Positions 1-8,097 of a stretch of 37,421 nucleotides of DNA are shown here, one piece after another. Location of the stretch: NCBI GenBank assembly GCA_046732855.1, contig JBKPNX010000090.1:1-37421 (forward strand), given 5' to 3'. Under the pieces are notes generated by a model. It was not told where the DNA came from. It did not search any database and saw only the letters and a list, made by a program, of their open reading frames with translations. This DNA is from JBKPNX01 sp046732855 (GTDB taxonomy: Bacteria; Pseudomonadota; Alphaproteobacteria; Geminicoccales; Geminicoccaceae). Made by a program: the position numbers and the translations under genes. The first letter of the stretch is position 1, and the number at the start of each line of letters is the position of its first letter.

Positions 1-88
1 CGGCTTCGTCGTGCCCGACCAGCCGGCTGTAGCCGACCACGTCCGCGGCCAGAATCGCCGCGAGCCTGCGTTCCGCGCGCGGGGCCAT
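1..88 (-). CDS. Class III adenylate/guanylate cyclase, N-terminal fragment cut by the window edge
   Basis: Reading leftward from an ATG at 88 gives 29 codons beginning MAPRAERRLAAILAADVVGY and continuing SRLVGHDEA. This is the start of the class III nucleotide cyclase catalytic domain found in many proteobacterial cyclases, often with TPR or ATPase domains further on. The Asp in AADVVGYSRL corresponds to the first metal-binding Asp of the cyclase fold. The rest lies outside the window, so domain architecture and activity cannot be judged. It is divergent from the RTX gene. It is a second cyclase in this window besides the one at 14397-15665, and it belongs to a different subgroup because the catalytic domain starts at the N-terminus. 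Confidence 0.8.
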   Translation of the reverse strand, partial: MAPRAERRLAAILAADVVGYSRLVGHDEA

Positions 89-505
89 TCGTGGCACCCT
101 CCGCCTGCGCCGCCGCAAATTGGCGGCGGACAAAATCTACCGCTGTTGCGCGCCGCGGTCGATTGAATACCGCCACGCGCGGGCCAAGGGACGGTCCAGG
201 CGCAGCAGGGCCTCTCCCCGTTTTGCCACCTTCGTGTTCAGAGAGTCACGCTGCGCTTGGTGCGTGCAGGTCAGACAGCGGATGTCGTCCGTGCCAAGCG
301 GCCGGGGGCGCGCTGGATTCGGGATCGCGGCCGCGGCCGTCCAACTTCAGGTTTAAGCCGCTGGCTTCAGGGAAGCTTGATACGACATTGATCGGCCGCC
401 GGGCAGGACTAACCTGCTGGCAGCAGATCCGGGGCGTTCAAGTTCCGGAGAACGCTCAAGAAAAACGGCGAGGGCTCAGCCGTGCCACAGGGGGAGTGAG
501 TCACC
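89..505. other. Intergenic region without a supported gene
   Basis: About 417 bp separate the divergent cyclase fragment and the RTX gene. Short open frames here have no recognisable domain and look like GC-rich noise. Regulatory signals for both flanking genes should lie here, but I see no convincing -35/-10 pair. The only clear signal is a GGGAG ribosome-binding site about 10 nt before the RTX start. Confidence 0.5.
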
Positions 506-1807
506 ATGGGCCTGTTCGATAAGGTCAAGGATGCAGCCGGCAACGTCGGTGACGTAATCCCTGCGGTTCCCGTCGATGATGCAGCGGACAAGGTCGGCGA
601 TGTCGTGTCCGACGTCCCGGTGGGAGATGCGGCGGGCAAGGTCGGCGACGTCATTTCCGACATCCCGGTGGAGGACACGGCGGGCAACGTCGGCGATGTC
701 GTGTCCGGCGTCCCGATAGGAGATGCAGCTGGCCAGGTCGGCGAGGTCATCTCCGAAGTCCCCGTCGAGGATGCGGCGGCAAAGGTCGGCGACATTATTA
801 CCGATCTCTCGGGTGTCGGTCTTTCCGACCTGTTCGATCCATCGGATCTTTCTGCCCTGCCCGGCATCGACAAGGCGTTCGAAGGCAAGGATGGCGAAAT
901 CCTCGTTCGACTGCTCGGCGACAATGACATCATCACCGGCGAGCATAGCGATTTGGTCGTGACCGGGCTCGGCGACGACACCATCCACACCGGCGACGGT
1001 GCCAACACTGTGTTCGCCGACAATATTATTCCAGACGACTCGATCGGCGGCGACGACATCGTCACAACTGGTAGCGGCGACGACGTGATCTATACCTTTG
1101 GCGGCGACGACACTGTTAGCTCCGGCGGCGGCAACGACATCGTCATCACTGCCGACGGCGACGACATCATCGATGCCGGACCTGGGAACGACTTCGATGT
1201 CCAAAGTGGCAGAGGCAACGACCTGGTCCTGGGCGGCGATGGCGACGATACCCTGCGGGGCGGCGAGGATGATGATCTGGTCGATGGCGGCTTCGGCAAC
1301 GACCGGGTGATCGGCGGCAGTGACGATGACTTGGTGCTCGGGGGTCCGGGCACAGACCAGATGGAGGGGCGCAGCGGCGACGACCGGCTCGACGGCGGCG
1401 AGGACACGGACTTCATCGATGGCGGTGAGGGCAACGATGGCATCATCTGGGATACCAATGACGCCGCGGTGGCCGGCGGCACCGGCATCGACACCCTCGT
1501 CGTTCAGGCGGGCGACTTCGATCTGGCCAACTTCGCAGGCGGCATCGGCGGCATCGAGATAGTGGACATGCGCGGGGGTGAGGCGAGCACGACGATGCTC
1601 ACCGCATCAGACGTCCTGGACGTCTCGGACACCGACGAGCTGACGGTGCTGGGCGATTCCGAGGACAGTCTCAATGCCGGCGTCGGCTGGACCGACAGCG
1701 GGACCAACGTTGCCGGATCGCAAGTGTTTACCCAGGATGTGGGCGGGACAGTGGCGACCTTATTGGTCGAGCCGGGCGTGCCAACCAACCCGGACGCTGT
1801 CGCCTGA
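506..1807 (+). CDS. RTX-type (hemolysin-type) Ca2+-binding repeat protein with N-terminal 16-residue repeats
   Basis: 433 aa and strongly acidic. Residues 9-104 are six head-to-tail 16-residue units of the type DAAGKVGDVISDIPVE. Residues about 138-312 hold many GGxGxDxUx-like nonapeptides (GGDGDDTLRGGEDDDLVDGG and relatives), the parallel beta-roll that binds Ca2+ in RTX proteins. The C-terminal part (about 395-425, GWTDSG...FTQDVGGTVATLLVE) resembles the tail segment of many type I secreted cadherin/RTX proteins. There is no Sec signal peptide, as expected for type I export through a C-terminal signal; that export route is inferred. No type I transporter genes are nearby. The ATG at 506 follows GGGAGTGAGTCACC. 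It may be a surface or extracellular adhesin-like protein, but no enzymatic domain is visible. Confidence 0.85.
   Translation: MGLFDKVKDAAGNVGDVIPAVPVDDAADKVGDVVSDVPVGDAAGKVGDVISDIPVEDTAGNVGDVVSGVPIGDAAGQVGEVISEVPVEDAAAKVGDIITDLSGVGLSDLFDPSDLSALPGIDKAFEGKDGEILVRLLGDNDIITGEHSDLVVTGLGDDTIHTGDGANTVFADNIIPDDSIGGDDIVTTGSGDDVIYTFGGDDTVSSGGGNDIVITADGDDIIDAGPGNDFDVQSGRGNDLVLGGDGDDTLRGGEDDDLVDGGFGNDRVIGGSDDDLVLGGPGTDQMEGRSGDDRLDGGEDTDFIDGGEGNDGIIWDTNDAAVAGGTGIDTLVVQAGDFDLANFAGGIGGIEIVDMRGGEASTTMLTASDVLDVSDTDELTVLGDSEDSLNAGVGWTDSGTNVAGSQVFTQDVGGTVATLLVEPGVPTNPDAVA
530..817 (+). repeat. Six tandem 48-bp (16-residue) repeats in the RTX gene
   Basis: Codons 9-104 consist of six consecutive 16-residue units: DAAGNVGDVIPAVPVD, DAADKVGDVVSDVPVG, DAAGKVGDVISDIPVE, DTAGNVGDVVSGVPIG, DAAGQVGEVISEVPVE and DAAAKVGDIITDLSGV. 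The DNA repeats with the same 48-bp period but has diverged at third positions. Spacing is exact, with no indels. Confidence 0.9.
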
Positions 1808-1814
1808 ATGAGCG

Positions 1815-1834
1815 GAGCCGGCAGTCGCCGGCTC
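1815..1834. terminator. GC-rich hairpin between convergent genes
   Basis: An 8-bp perfect stem, GAGCCGGC / GCCGGCTC with loop AGTC, lies 7 bp past the RTX stop codon. It overlaps the last bases of the convergent oxidoreductase gene. No T-run follows on either strand. It could be a bidirectional transcription barrier, but intrinsic termination is uncertain. Confidence 0.45.
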
Positions 1835-2834
1835 AGAGCTCCTCCCAGCGGCCGCTCCTGCCGGCGCGGAACACGGCATCGAGCACGCACATGTTGGCGA
1901 CCGCATCCTCGAGCGGGAAAGCGAGCGGCGTGCCCTCGCGGATCGCGCGGGCGAACAGATCGCCCTGAAGGGTGTACTGGTCGACCACGGCGAAGGTCTC
2001 GATCCGGGCCGAGGCGTCGCCGAGCCCGGAGCCGTCGTCGACGAAGATCCGGCACGGCCGGTCGGGCGGCGCGTTGAACGGGATCTCGATCTCGATCCGG
2101 CCCGCGGTGCCGAGGATCTGCATGCGCTGGTAGGGCACGAGCTGGGTCGAGCAGCAGAACAGCGCCTGGCCGGTCGGGAACTGGAGGAGGACGCTCGCCA
2201 GCCGGTCGGTCTTGAAGTCCGGGTCGTACTCGATCTGGCTCGCCACGCGGGTCGGCTCCGCCGCGAACAGAAAACGTGAGGCGAGGATCGGATAATAGCC
2301 GATGTCGTACAGGCCGCCGCCGCCGATCCCGGCCTGGTTGCGCACGTTCGCCGGGTCGACGTTCATGTAGCTGAAGCTGCCCTGGACCACGCGCAGGGCG
2401 CCGATCCGGCCGTCCTGTACCAGCGCGCGCGCCCGCAGCCACTGCGGATGGCTGCGGGCCATGACCGCCTCCTGGATCAGCACGCCGGCACGGTCGCGCG
2501 CCGCGACCAGGCGCTCGGCCTCCTCGGCGGTGAGCGCGATCGGCTTCTCGCACAGCACGTGCTTGCCGGCCGCGGCCGCCTCGATCGAGAGCGGCACGTG
2601 CAGGTGGTTGGGCAGCGGATTGTAGACCGCCTCGATCTCGGGATCGCGCAGCAGCTCGGCGTAGGAGCCGTACGCGCGCGGTATGCCGAGCGCCTGCGCC
2701 GCCGCTTGGGCGCGCGTCAGGTCACGCGAGGCGATCGCGACGATGCGGCAATGCGCGCTCCGCTGCATCGCCGGGATCACCTTCTGCCGGGCGATCTTGG
2801 CCGTGCCGATCACGCCAAAGCGCACTGGTTCCAT
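1833..2834 (-). CDS. Gfo/Idh/MocA-family NAD(P)-dependent oxidoreductase
   Basis: About 333 aa. The N-terminal Rossmann fold starts MEPVRFGVIGTAKIARQKVI (GxxGxA dinucleotide motif). The family signature CEKPIALTAEEAE with its catalytic-site Lys is near residue 95. The C-terminal alpha/beta domain contains GGGGLYDIGYYPILASRFLF, the typical G-x-x-x-D-x-G-x-Y-x substrate-site helix. Members oxidise or reduce sugars, inositols and related polyols; the substrate cannot be told here. Two in-frame ATGs exist. The upstream one at 2843 is directly abutted by the AGGGGGG Shine-Dalgarno, so the ATG at 2834, 9 nt away, is the better start. It is divergent from the cytochrome oxidase operon and stands alone. 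Confidence 0.9.
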   Translation of the reverse strand: MEPVRFGVIGTAKIARQKVIPAMQRSAHCRIVAIASRDLTRAQAAAQALGIPRAYGSYAELLRDPEIEAVYNPLPNHLHVPLSIEAAAAGKHVLCEKPIALTAEEAERLVAARDRAGVLIQEAVMARSHPQWLRARALVQDGRIGALRVVQGSFSYMNVDPANVRNQAGIGGGGLYDIGYYPILASRFLFAAEPTRVASQIEYDPDFKTDRLASVLLQFPTGQALFCCSTQLVPYQRMQILGTAGRIEIEIPFNAPPDRPCRIFVDDGSGLGDASARIETFAVVDQYTLQGDLFARAIREGTPLAFPLEDAVANMCVLDAVFRAGRSGRWEEL

Positions 2835-2998
2835 GGCCCGCATCCCCCCTGGTCACGCCGCGTCCGATGGCTATACTGCGGCCGTGGGGCGGACGACAGC
2901 AGCCGAGTGACGGGAATTGAGGGAAGCGCTCGCGCGGCGCGCTATGCTTGCGACAATCTGTCACTTAGATGGCTCAAAATGCGCCCGTAAGTTCGGCC

Positions 2999-3026
2999 AT
3001 GACATCCCGGCCGGCCGGCCTATAGT
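2999..3026 (+). promoter_or_regulatory. Putative sigma70-type promoter of the cytochrome oxidase operon
   Basis: ATGACA (2999-3004) and TATAGT (3021-3026) each match 5 of 6 consensus bases and are 16 bp apart. The spacer is almost entirely alternating GGCC. Transcription would start near 3033, about 50 nt before the coxB ATG. Assigned by eye only. Confidence 0.45.
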
Positions 3027-3085
3027 CTCCCCTGGCACCGCAACCTGCCGCGGTTCGGCGGCGACGCAAGCGTGAGAGGCGCTGC

Positions 3086-3928
3086 ATGCCCGTGATTTGG
3101 CCTCGACTTATGGCCGCAGCGACGTTGCTGTGCGCCGGCGCGGTGTCGGCGCAGGAGCCCGTGGTGCGCGGCGCGCCGCAGCCATGGCAGCTGAACTTTC
3201 AGCCGGCTGCTTCCCCGGTCATGGACATGATCGAATCGCTGCACGACCTGCTGCTGTTCATCATCGTCGCGATCTCGGCGTTCGTGCTCGGGCTGCTGGC
3301 CTATGTCTGCGTCCGCTACCGCGCGAATCGCAACCCGGCGTCGTCGCGGCGCACCCACAACAGCATGCTCGAGATCGCCTGGACCGCGATCCCGGTGCTG
3401 ATCCTGGTGGTGATCGCGATTCCGTCGTTCAAGCTCTTGTACTTCATGGACCGGACGCCCAATCCGGAGATGACGTTGAAGGCGATCGGCCACCAGTGGT
3501 ACTGGAGCTACGAGTATCCGGACAACGGCAACTTCACCTTCGACGCCTACATGATCGCCGATCAGGATCTGCAGGAAGGTCAGCCGCGCCTGCTCGCGGT
3601 CGACAACCGCGTGGTGCTGCCGGTCGACACGGATGTCCGACTGCTGACCACCGCGACCGACGTGATCCATTCCTGGGCCATGCCCGCGCTCGGGGTGAAG
3701 ATCGATGCCATCCCCGGGCGGCTTAACGAGACCTGGCTGCGCATCGAGCACCCGGGCATCTACTACGGCCAATGCTCTGAGCTGTGCGGCGACTATCACG
3801 GTTTCATGCCGATCGAGATCGAGGCGATGAGCAAGAGCGATTTCGAGGTGTGGACGAAACAGGCGCAGGAGGAGTTCGCCCGCGCCGACGGCGGCATCAC
3901 GGTCGCCGGTCGTCAGGCGGGCGAGTGA
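3086..3928 (+). CDS. coxB: Cytochrome c oxidase subunit II (CuA subunit)
   Basis: 280 aa. It accepts electrons from cytochrome c through the binuclear CuA centre and passes them to heme a of subunit I. A signal peptide (about 1-22, ending VSAQ) precedes two membrane helices (about 54-76 and 96-116). The periplasmic cupredoxin domain has the aromatic GHQWYWSYEYP (135-145). All CuA ligands are present: H195 (DVIHSW), C230, E232, C234, H238 and M241 in GQCSELCGDYHGFM. There is no C-terminal cytochrome c domain, so this is aa3-type rather than caa3-type. It is the first gene of the oxidase operon, 23 nt before ctaD. Confidence 0.97.
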   Translation: MPVIWPRLMAAATLLCAGAVSAQEPVVRGAPQPWQLNFQPAASPVMDMIESLHDLLLFIIVAISAFVLGLLAYVCVRYRANRNPASSRRTHNSMLEIAWTAIPVLILVVIAIPSFKLLYFMDRTPNPEMTLKAIGHQWYWSYEYPDNGNFTFDAYMIADQDLQEGQPRLLAVDNRVVLPVDTDVRLLTTATDVIHSWAMPALGVKIDAIPGRLNETWLRIEHPGIYYGQCSELCGDYHGFMPIEIEAMSKSDFEVWTKQAQEEFARADGGITVAGRQAGE

Positions 3929-3951
3929 GGATCGAGAGGGAGCCCGAAGAC

Positions 3952-5541
3952 ATGGCCCATGGTGCGATCGCCATCGACGAGCGCGGCGCTCCGAAGAGTT
4001 TCCTGGTGCGGTGGGTCTACTCGACCAACCACAAGGACATCGGCACGCTCTACCTGACGACGGCGTTCATCGGCGGCATCATCGGCATGCTGATCTCGCT
4101 CGCGTTCCGCGCCGAGCTGGCGGTGCCCGGGATCCAGGTGCTCGGCGAGAACCATCACGTCTTCAACATCCTGGTCACGGCGCACGGCCTGATCATGGTG
4201 TTCTTCTTCATCATGCCGGCGCAGATGGGCGGGTTCGGCAATTGGATGGTGCCGCTGATGATCGGGGCGCCCGACATGGCGTTCCCACGCATGAACAACA
4301 TCAGCTACTGGCTGCTGGTGCCTGCCTTCTTCCTGCTCCTCGGCTCGACCCTCGTGGGCGGCGCCGGCACCGGCTGGACGATCTATCCGCCCCTGTCCTC
4401 GGCGATCGGCCACCCGGGCATGGCGGTCGACATGGTGATCTTCAGCCTGCATCTCGCGGGCGCGTCGTCGCTGCTCGGCGCGATCAACTTCATCACCACG
4501 ATCTTCAACATGCGCGCGCCCGGCATGACGATGCACAAGATGCCGCTGTTCGTCTGGGGCATCCTGGTGACCGCGTTCCTGTTGCTGCTGGCGATTCCGG
4601 TGCTCGCCGGCGCGATCACCATGCTGCTCACCGACCGCAACTTCGGCACCAGCTTCTTCGATCCGGCGGGCGGCGGCGACCCGGTGCTGTTTCAGCATCT
4701 GTTCTGGTTCTTCGGGCACCCCGAGGTCTACATCATGATCGTGCCGGGCTTCGGGATCATCAGCCAGGTGATCTCGACGTTCTCGCGCAAGCCGGTGTTC
4801 GGCTATCTCGGCATGGCCTATGCGATGGTCTCGATCGGCTTCATCGGCTTCATCGTGTGGGCGCACCATATGTTCACGGTCGGGATGAGCGTCGACGCCC
4901 GGGCGTACTTCATGGCGGCGACCATGGTCATCGCGGTACCCACGGGGATCAAGATCTTCAGCTGGATCGCCACCATGTGGGGCGGCTCGATCGAGTTCAA
5001 GACGCCGCTGCTGTGGGCGATCGGGTTCATCTTCCTGTTCACGGTCGGCGGCGTGACCGGCGTGGTGCTGGCCAACGCCGGCGTGGACGTCCCGTTGCAG
5101 GACACCTAGTACGTGGTCGCCCATTTCCATTACGTGCTCAGCGTCGGCGCGATGTTCACGATTTTTGCCGGCTTCTATTACTGGATCGGCAAAATGTCGG
5201 GGCGTCAGTATCCCGAGCACCTGGGCAGGCTGCACTTCTGGATCACGTTCATCGGCGTCAATCTCACGTTCTTCCCGATGCACTTCCTCGGGCTCGCCGG
5301 CATGCCGCGGCGCATCCCGGACTATCCTGACGCGTTCGCCGGCTGGAACATGATCGCCTCGATCGGCTCGTACATCTCGGCGGTCGGCGTGCTGGTGTTC
5401 TTCTATCTGCTGTACAAGACTTTCACCTCCGGCGAGCGCTGCCCCGCCAACCCCTGGGGCGAGGGCGCGACCACGCTCGAGTGGACGGTGTCCTCGCCGC
5501 CGCCGTTCCACACGTTCAACGAGCTGCCGGAGGTCAGGTAG
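3952..5541 (+). pseudogene. ctaD: Cytochrome c oxidase subunit I, reading frame interrupted by an in-frame TAG
   Basis: The frame from ATG 3952 (after GAGAGGGAG) to TAG 5539 would encode 529 aa, the usual length for the aa3 heme-copper catalytic subunit that reduces O2 and pumps protons. Visible residues include heme a ligand H78 (TAHGLIM), D-channel D108 (GAPDMAF), H256/E258/Y260 (GHPEVY), CuB H305-H306 (AHHMF) and K-channel K334 (PTGIKIF). Codon 386 is TAG (5107-5109), where the family has the first Tyr of HDTYYVVAHFHYV. The heme a3 and heme a ligands H391 and H393 fall after the stop, so a truncated product could not work. The expected His of the Mg2+-site HD pair is Gln (Q383, CAG 5098-5100). 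Both oddities are single C-to-G differences. The downstream 142 codons are otherwise perfect, which favours a sequencing or assembly error or a very recent mutation over an old pseudogene. Confidence 0.93.
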
Positions 5542-5547
5542 CTCGGT

Positions 5548-6471
5548 ATGCAGGACCGGCTGCTCGCGTTGGAGCTGGAGACCGCCCTCGCGGACGTCTC
5601 GGAGGTCCGCGACTACTGGCTGCTGCTCAAGCCCAACGTGATGTCGCTCGCGGTATTCTCGGCGGTCGCCGGCCTGTATCTGGCGCCCGGCAGCCTGCAT
5701 CCCCTGCTGACCGCGGTCGCGATCCTGTGCATTGCGGTCGGCGCCGGCGCGGCCGGCGCGATCAACAACAGCTACGATGCCGACATCGACCGGGTGATGG
5801 CGCGCACGCGGCGGCGGCCGACCGCGACCGGCCGGATCCGGCCGGACGACGCGCTGACGTTCGGCGTGACCCTCGCCGGCATGTCGGTCATGGTCATGGG
5901 CCTCGCGCTGAACTGGGTGGCGGCCGCGGTGCTGGCGCTGACCATCGCGTTCTACGTGTTCGTCTATACCATCTGGCTGAAGCGGCGCACGCCGCAGAAC
6001 ATCGTGATCGGCGGCGCCGCCGGCGCGTTTCCGCCGGTCGCCGGCTGGGCCGCGGTGACCGGGGACATCGGCGTCGCTCCGATCGCGCTGTTCCTGATCA
6101 TCTTTGCCTGGACGCCGCCCCATTTCTGGGCCCTGTCGCTCGACCGCTGCCAGGATTACGCGCGGGTCGGCGTGCCCATGCTGCCGGTCGTGGCCGGCGC
6201 GGAGAAGACGCGGCAGCACATCCTCGCCTATGCGCTGGCGCTGCTGCCGGTCAGCCTGCTGCCCTGGTGGCTCGGCGTGGCGAGCGGTCTCTATGCGCTG
6301 GCGGCGCTCGCGCTCGGCGCCGGCTTCGTGCAGTTCGCCTTCAGGCTCTGGCGCGACCGCTCCAGGGGCGCCGCCATGCGCACGTTCCGCTATTCGATCG
6401 TCTATCTGTTCGGGGTGTTTGCGGCGCTGATGCTTGACAAGGCCGCGCAGCCCTGGTGGCCGCTATGGTAA
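5548..6471 (+). CDS. ctaB: Protoheme IX farnesyltransferase (heme O synthase)
   Basis: 307 aa. A UbiA-superfamily polytopic membrane enzyme that adds a farnesyl group to heme B to make heme O, the precursor of heme A for subunit I. The Mg2+/diphosphate motif NNSYDADIDRVMARTRRRP lies at about 73-91, and the second conserved region YTIWLKRRTPQNIVIGGAAGAFPP at about 140-163. WTPPHFWALSL follows near 190. Seven to nine hydrophobic helices are evident. The ATG at 5548 lies 6 nt after the ctaD stop. Its end overlaps the next small gene by 7 nt, indicating translational coupling. CyoE is the alternative name. Confidence 0.96.
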   Translation: MQDRLLALELETALADVSEVRDYWLLLKPNVMSLAVFSAVAGLYLAPGSLHPLLTAVAILCIAVGAGAAGAINNSYDADIDRVMARTRRRPTATGRIRPDDALTFGVTLAGMSVMVMGLALNWVAAAVLALTIAFYVFVYTIWLKRRTPQNIVIGGAAGAFPPVAGWAAVTGDIGVAPIALFLIIFAWTPPHFWALSLDRCQDYARVGVPMLPVVAGAEKTRQHILAYALALLPVSLLPWWLGVASGLYALAALALGAGFVQFAFRLWRDRSRGAAMRTFRYSIVYLFGVFAALMLDKAAQPWWPLW

Positions 6472-6593
6472 CGGCGCGCGATCAGAACGGCCGCCGGCGC
6501 ACCAAGAACATTGCGCTGGCTCTGATCCTGGCCGCGCTCGCGGCGCTGTTTTACCTGATCACCATCGTCAAGATGAGCGGCGGCGGCACATGA
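6465..6593 (+). CDS. 42-aa CoxF-like small membrane protein of the cox operon
   Basis: A 42-codon gene that is easily missed. It starts at ATG 6465 inside the end of ctaB and ends at TGA 6591-6593, overlapping the ctaG start as ATGA. The product begins MVTARDQNGRRRTKNIALAL and then has one membrane helix, ALILAALAALFYLITIV. A basic N-terminus plus a single helix in this exact ctaB-ctaG slot matches the small CoxF-type proteins of alphaproteobacterial cox operons. The basic N-terminus suggests N-in topology. Exact role is unknown; oxidase assembly or an accessory subunit is likely. Confidence 0.8.
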   Translation: MVTARDQNGRRRTKNIALALILAALAALFYLITIVKMSGGGT

Positions 6594-7174
6594 GCGCGCG
6601 GCGGCCGGGGCGGGCCAAGGCGCTGACTGCGCTGGCGCTCGCGAGCGTGACCGTCGGCATGCTCGGCCTGACCGCCGCGGCGGTGCCGCTCTATCGATTG
6701 TTCTGTCAGGCGACCGGCTACGGCGGCACCACGCAGCGCGCCGCGGCGGCCCCTGGTCAGCAGGGCGAGCGGATCATCACGGTGCGCTTCAACGCCGACG
6801 TGGCGGAAGATCTGCCCTGGACCTTTGCGCCGGTCGAGCGGGCGGTCCAGATCCGGCCCGGTGAGCAGCAGCTGGCCTTTTTCCGGGCGCACAACGGCAG
6901 CGGCCGGCCCATTGTCGGCACGGCGACGTTCAACGTGACGCCGTTCAAGGCAGGCCGATACTTCGACAAGATCGCCTGCTTCTGCTTCAAGGAGCAGACG
7001 CTGCAGGCGGGCGAGACCGTCGACATGCCGGTGTCGTTCTATGTCGATCCGGCGATCGTCGACGATCCCGACACTGCGGACGTGCGCGCGATCACCCTGT
7101 CCTACACGTTCTTCGAGCTCGACCGCCGCGCCGGCGCGGCGCAGACCGGCGGTCCGGATCGACCGTCCTCATGA
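6590..7174 (+). CDS. ctaG: Cytochrome c oxidase assembly protein CtaG (Cox11 family, CuB insertion)
   Basis: 194 aa. A membrane-anchored copper chaperone that delivers Cu to the CuB site of subunit I. It has one N-terminal helix (about 11-33) and a periplasmic immunoglobulin-like domain. The conserved LYRLFCQATGYGGT (C39) follows the helix, and the copper-binding KIACFCFKEQ contains C130 and C132. The ATG at 6590 overlaps the stop of the 42-aa gene (ATGA). An upstream in-frame ATG at 6434 lies inside ctaB and is not credible. The C-terminus (SYTFFELDR) is typical. Its presence beside ctaB makes the operon self-sufficient for heme A precursor and CuB supply. Confidence 0.95.
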   Translation: MSARRPGRAKALTALALASVTVGMLGLTAAAVPLYRLFCQATGYGGTTQRAAAAPGQQGERIITVRFNADVAEDLPWTFAPVERAVQIRPGEQQLAFFRAHNGSGRPIVGTATFNVTPFKAGRYFDKIACFCFKEQTLQAGETVDMPVSFYVDPAIVDDPDTADVRAITLSYTFFELDRRAGAAQTGGPDRPSS

Positions 7175-7233
7175 CATGCAGGCGACAACCGAGATGACCG
7201 AGCGGGTCACGAGAGCAACCGGGGGAGGCCGCG

Positions 7234-8097
7234 ATGGCGACGCACGCCGCTGAGCACGCGCACCATCACGAAGTGCACCATCCGTATCACCTGGTCGAGC
7301 CGAGCCCGTGGCCGATCTTCGGCAGCATCTCGGCGCTGATCCTGGTGACCGGCGGCCTCATGTACATGCACGAGATTCCGGGCGGCCCGTGGGTGATGCT
7401 GCTCGCCGTGCTCGGCCTGGCCTACACCCTGGTCCACTGGTGGCGCGACGTCATCCAGGAGGGCCGTACCGGGCATCACACCGAGGTGGTGTCCAAGGGC
7501 CTGCGCATCGGCATGGCCCTGTTCATCACTTCCGAGGTGCTGTTCTTCTTCGCCTTCTTCTGGGCGTATTTCTGGGGCGCGCTCTATCATCCGGCGACCG
7601 TCGAGGGCTATACCTGGCTGCCCGCGGGCGCGCATCCGGTGGAGGCCTGGGACGTCCCGTTCCTCAACACGCTGATCCTCCTGCTCTCGGGCTGCACGGT
7701 GACCTGGGCGCATCATTGCGTGCGCGAGGGCGACAATCGAACCGCGACCAAGGCGCTGGCGCTGACGGTATTCCTCGGCATCCTGTTCACCAGCCTTCAG
7801 GCCTACGAATACATCCACACCATCTACAGCCCCCACGGTTTTCAGATCAGCAGCGGGATCTTCGGCTCGACCTTCTACATGGCGACCGGCTTCCACGGCT
7901 TTCACGTCATGATCGGCACGACGTTCCTGATCGTGTGTACGTTCCGCGCCTACTACAACCAGTTCCGACCGGACAAGCACGTCGGCCTGGAGGCTGCCGC
8001 GTGGTACTGGCACTTCGTCGACGTGGTCTGGCTGTTCCTGTTCACCTGGGTGTACTGGTGGGGCAGCCACATGGCGGTGGCCAGCGTCCAGCATTGA
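7234..8097 (+). CDS. coxC: Cytochrome c oxidase subunit III
   Basis: 287 aa. A non-redox core subunit that stabilises subunit I and proton uptake. A His-rich N-terminus (HAAEHAHHHEVHHPYHLVEPS) precedes seven membrane helices. Signatures include WWRDVIQEG, the conserved Glu-containing SEVLFFFAFFWAYFWGALYH, and the C-terminal EAAAWYWHFVDVVWLFLFTWVYWWG. The ATG at 7234 has a strong GGGGGAGG ribosome-binding site. The 59-nt gap from ctaG is the largest inside the operon and shows no gene. The stop codon overlaps the TTG start of the DUF983 gene. Confidence 0.97.
   Translation: MATHAAEHAHHHEVHHPYHLVEPSPWPIFGSISALILVTGGLMYMHEIPGGPWVMLLAVLGLAYTLVHWWRDVIQEGRTGHHTEVVSKGLRIGMALFITSEVLFFFAFFWAYFWGALYHPATVEGYTWLPAGAHPVEAWDVPFLNTLILLLSGCTVTWAHHCVREGDNRTATKALALTVFLGILFTSLQAYEYIHTIYSPHGFQISSGIFGSTFYMATGFHGFHVMIGTTFLIVCTFRAYYNQFRPDKHVGLEAAAWYWHFVDVVWLFLFTWVYWWGSHMAVASVQH

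Noticed and set aside
476..1204. Antisense open frame with DVVAVGSDDDVVAA-like repeats
   Set aside because: The repeats are the reverse-strand image of the 48-bp and RTX repeats of the rightward gene.
5107..5109. Programmed recoding of the ctaD TAG (pyrrolysine or read-through)
   Set aside because: The expected residue is an ordinary Tyr, no recoding element is visible, and the nearby His-to-Gln change points to base errors or mutation.
3913..6219. A 768-codon open frame antisense to coxB/ctaD/ctaB
   Set aside because: It is rich in Arg, His, Asp and Gln with no domain. It mirrors conserved cox genes and arises because stop codons are rare in such GC-rich DNA.
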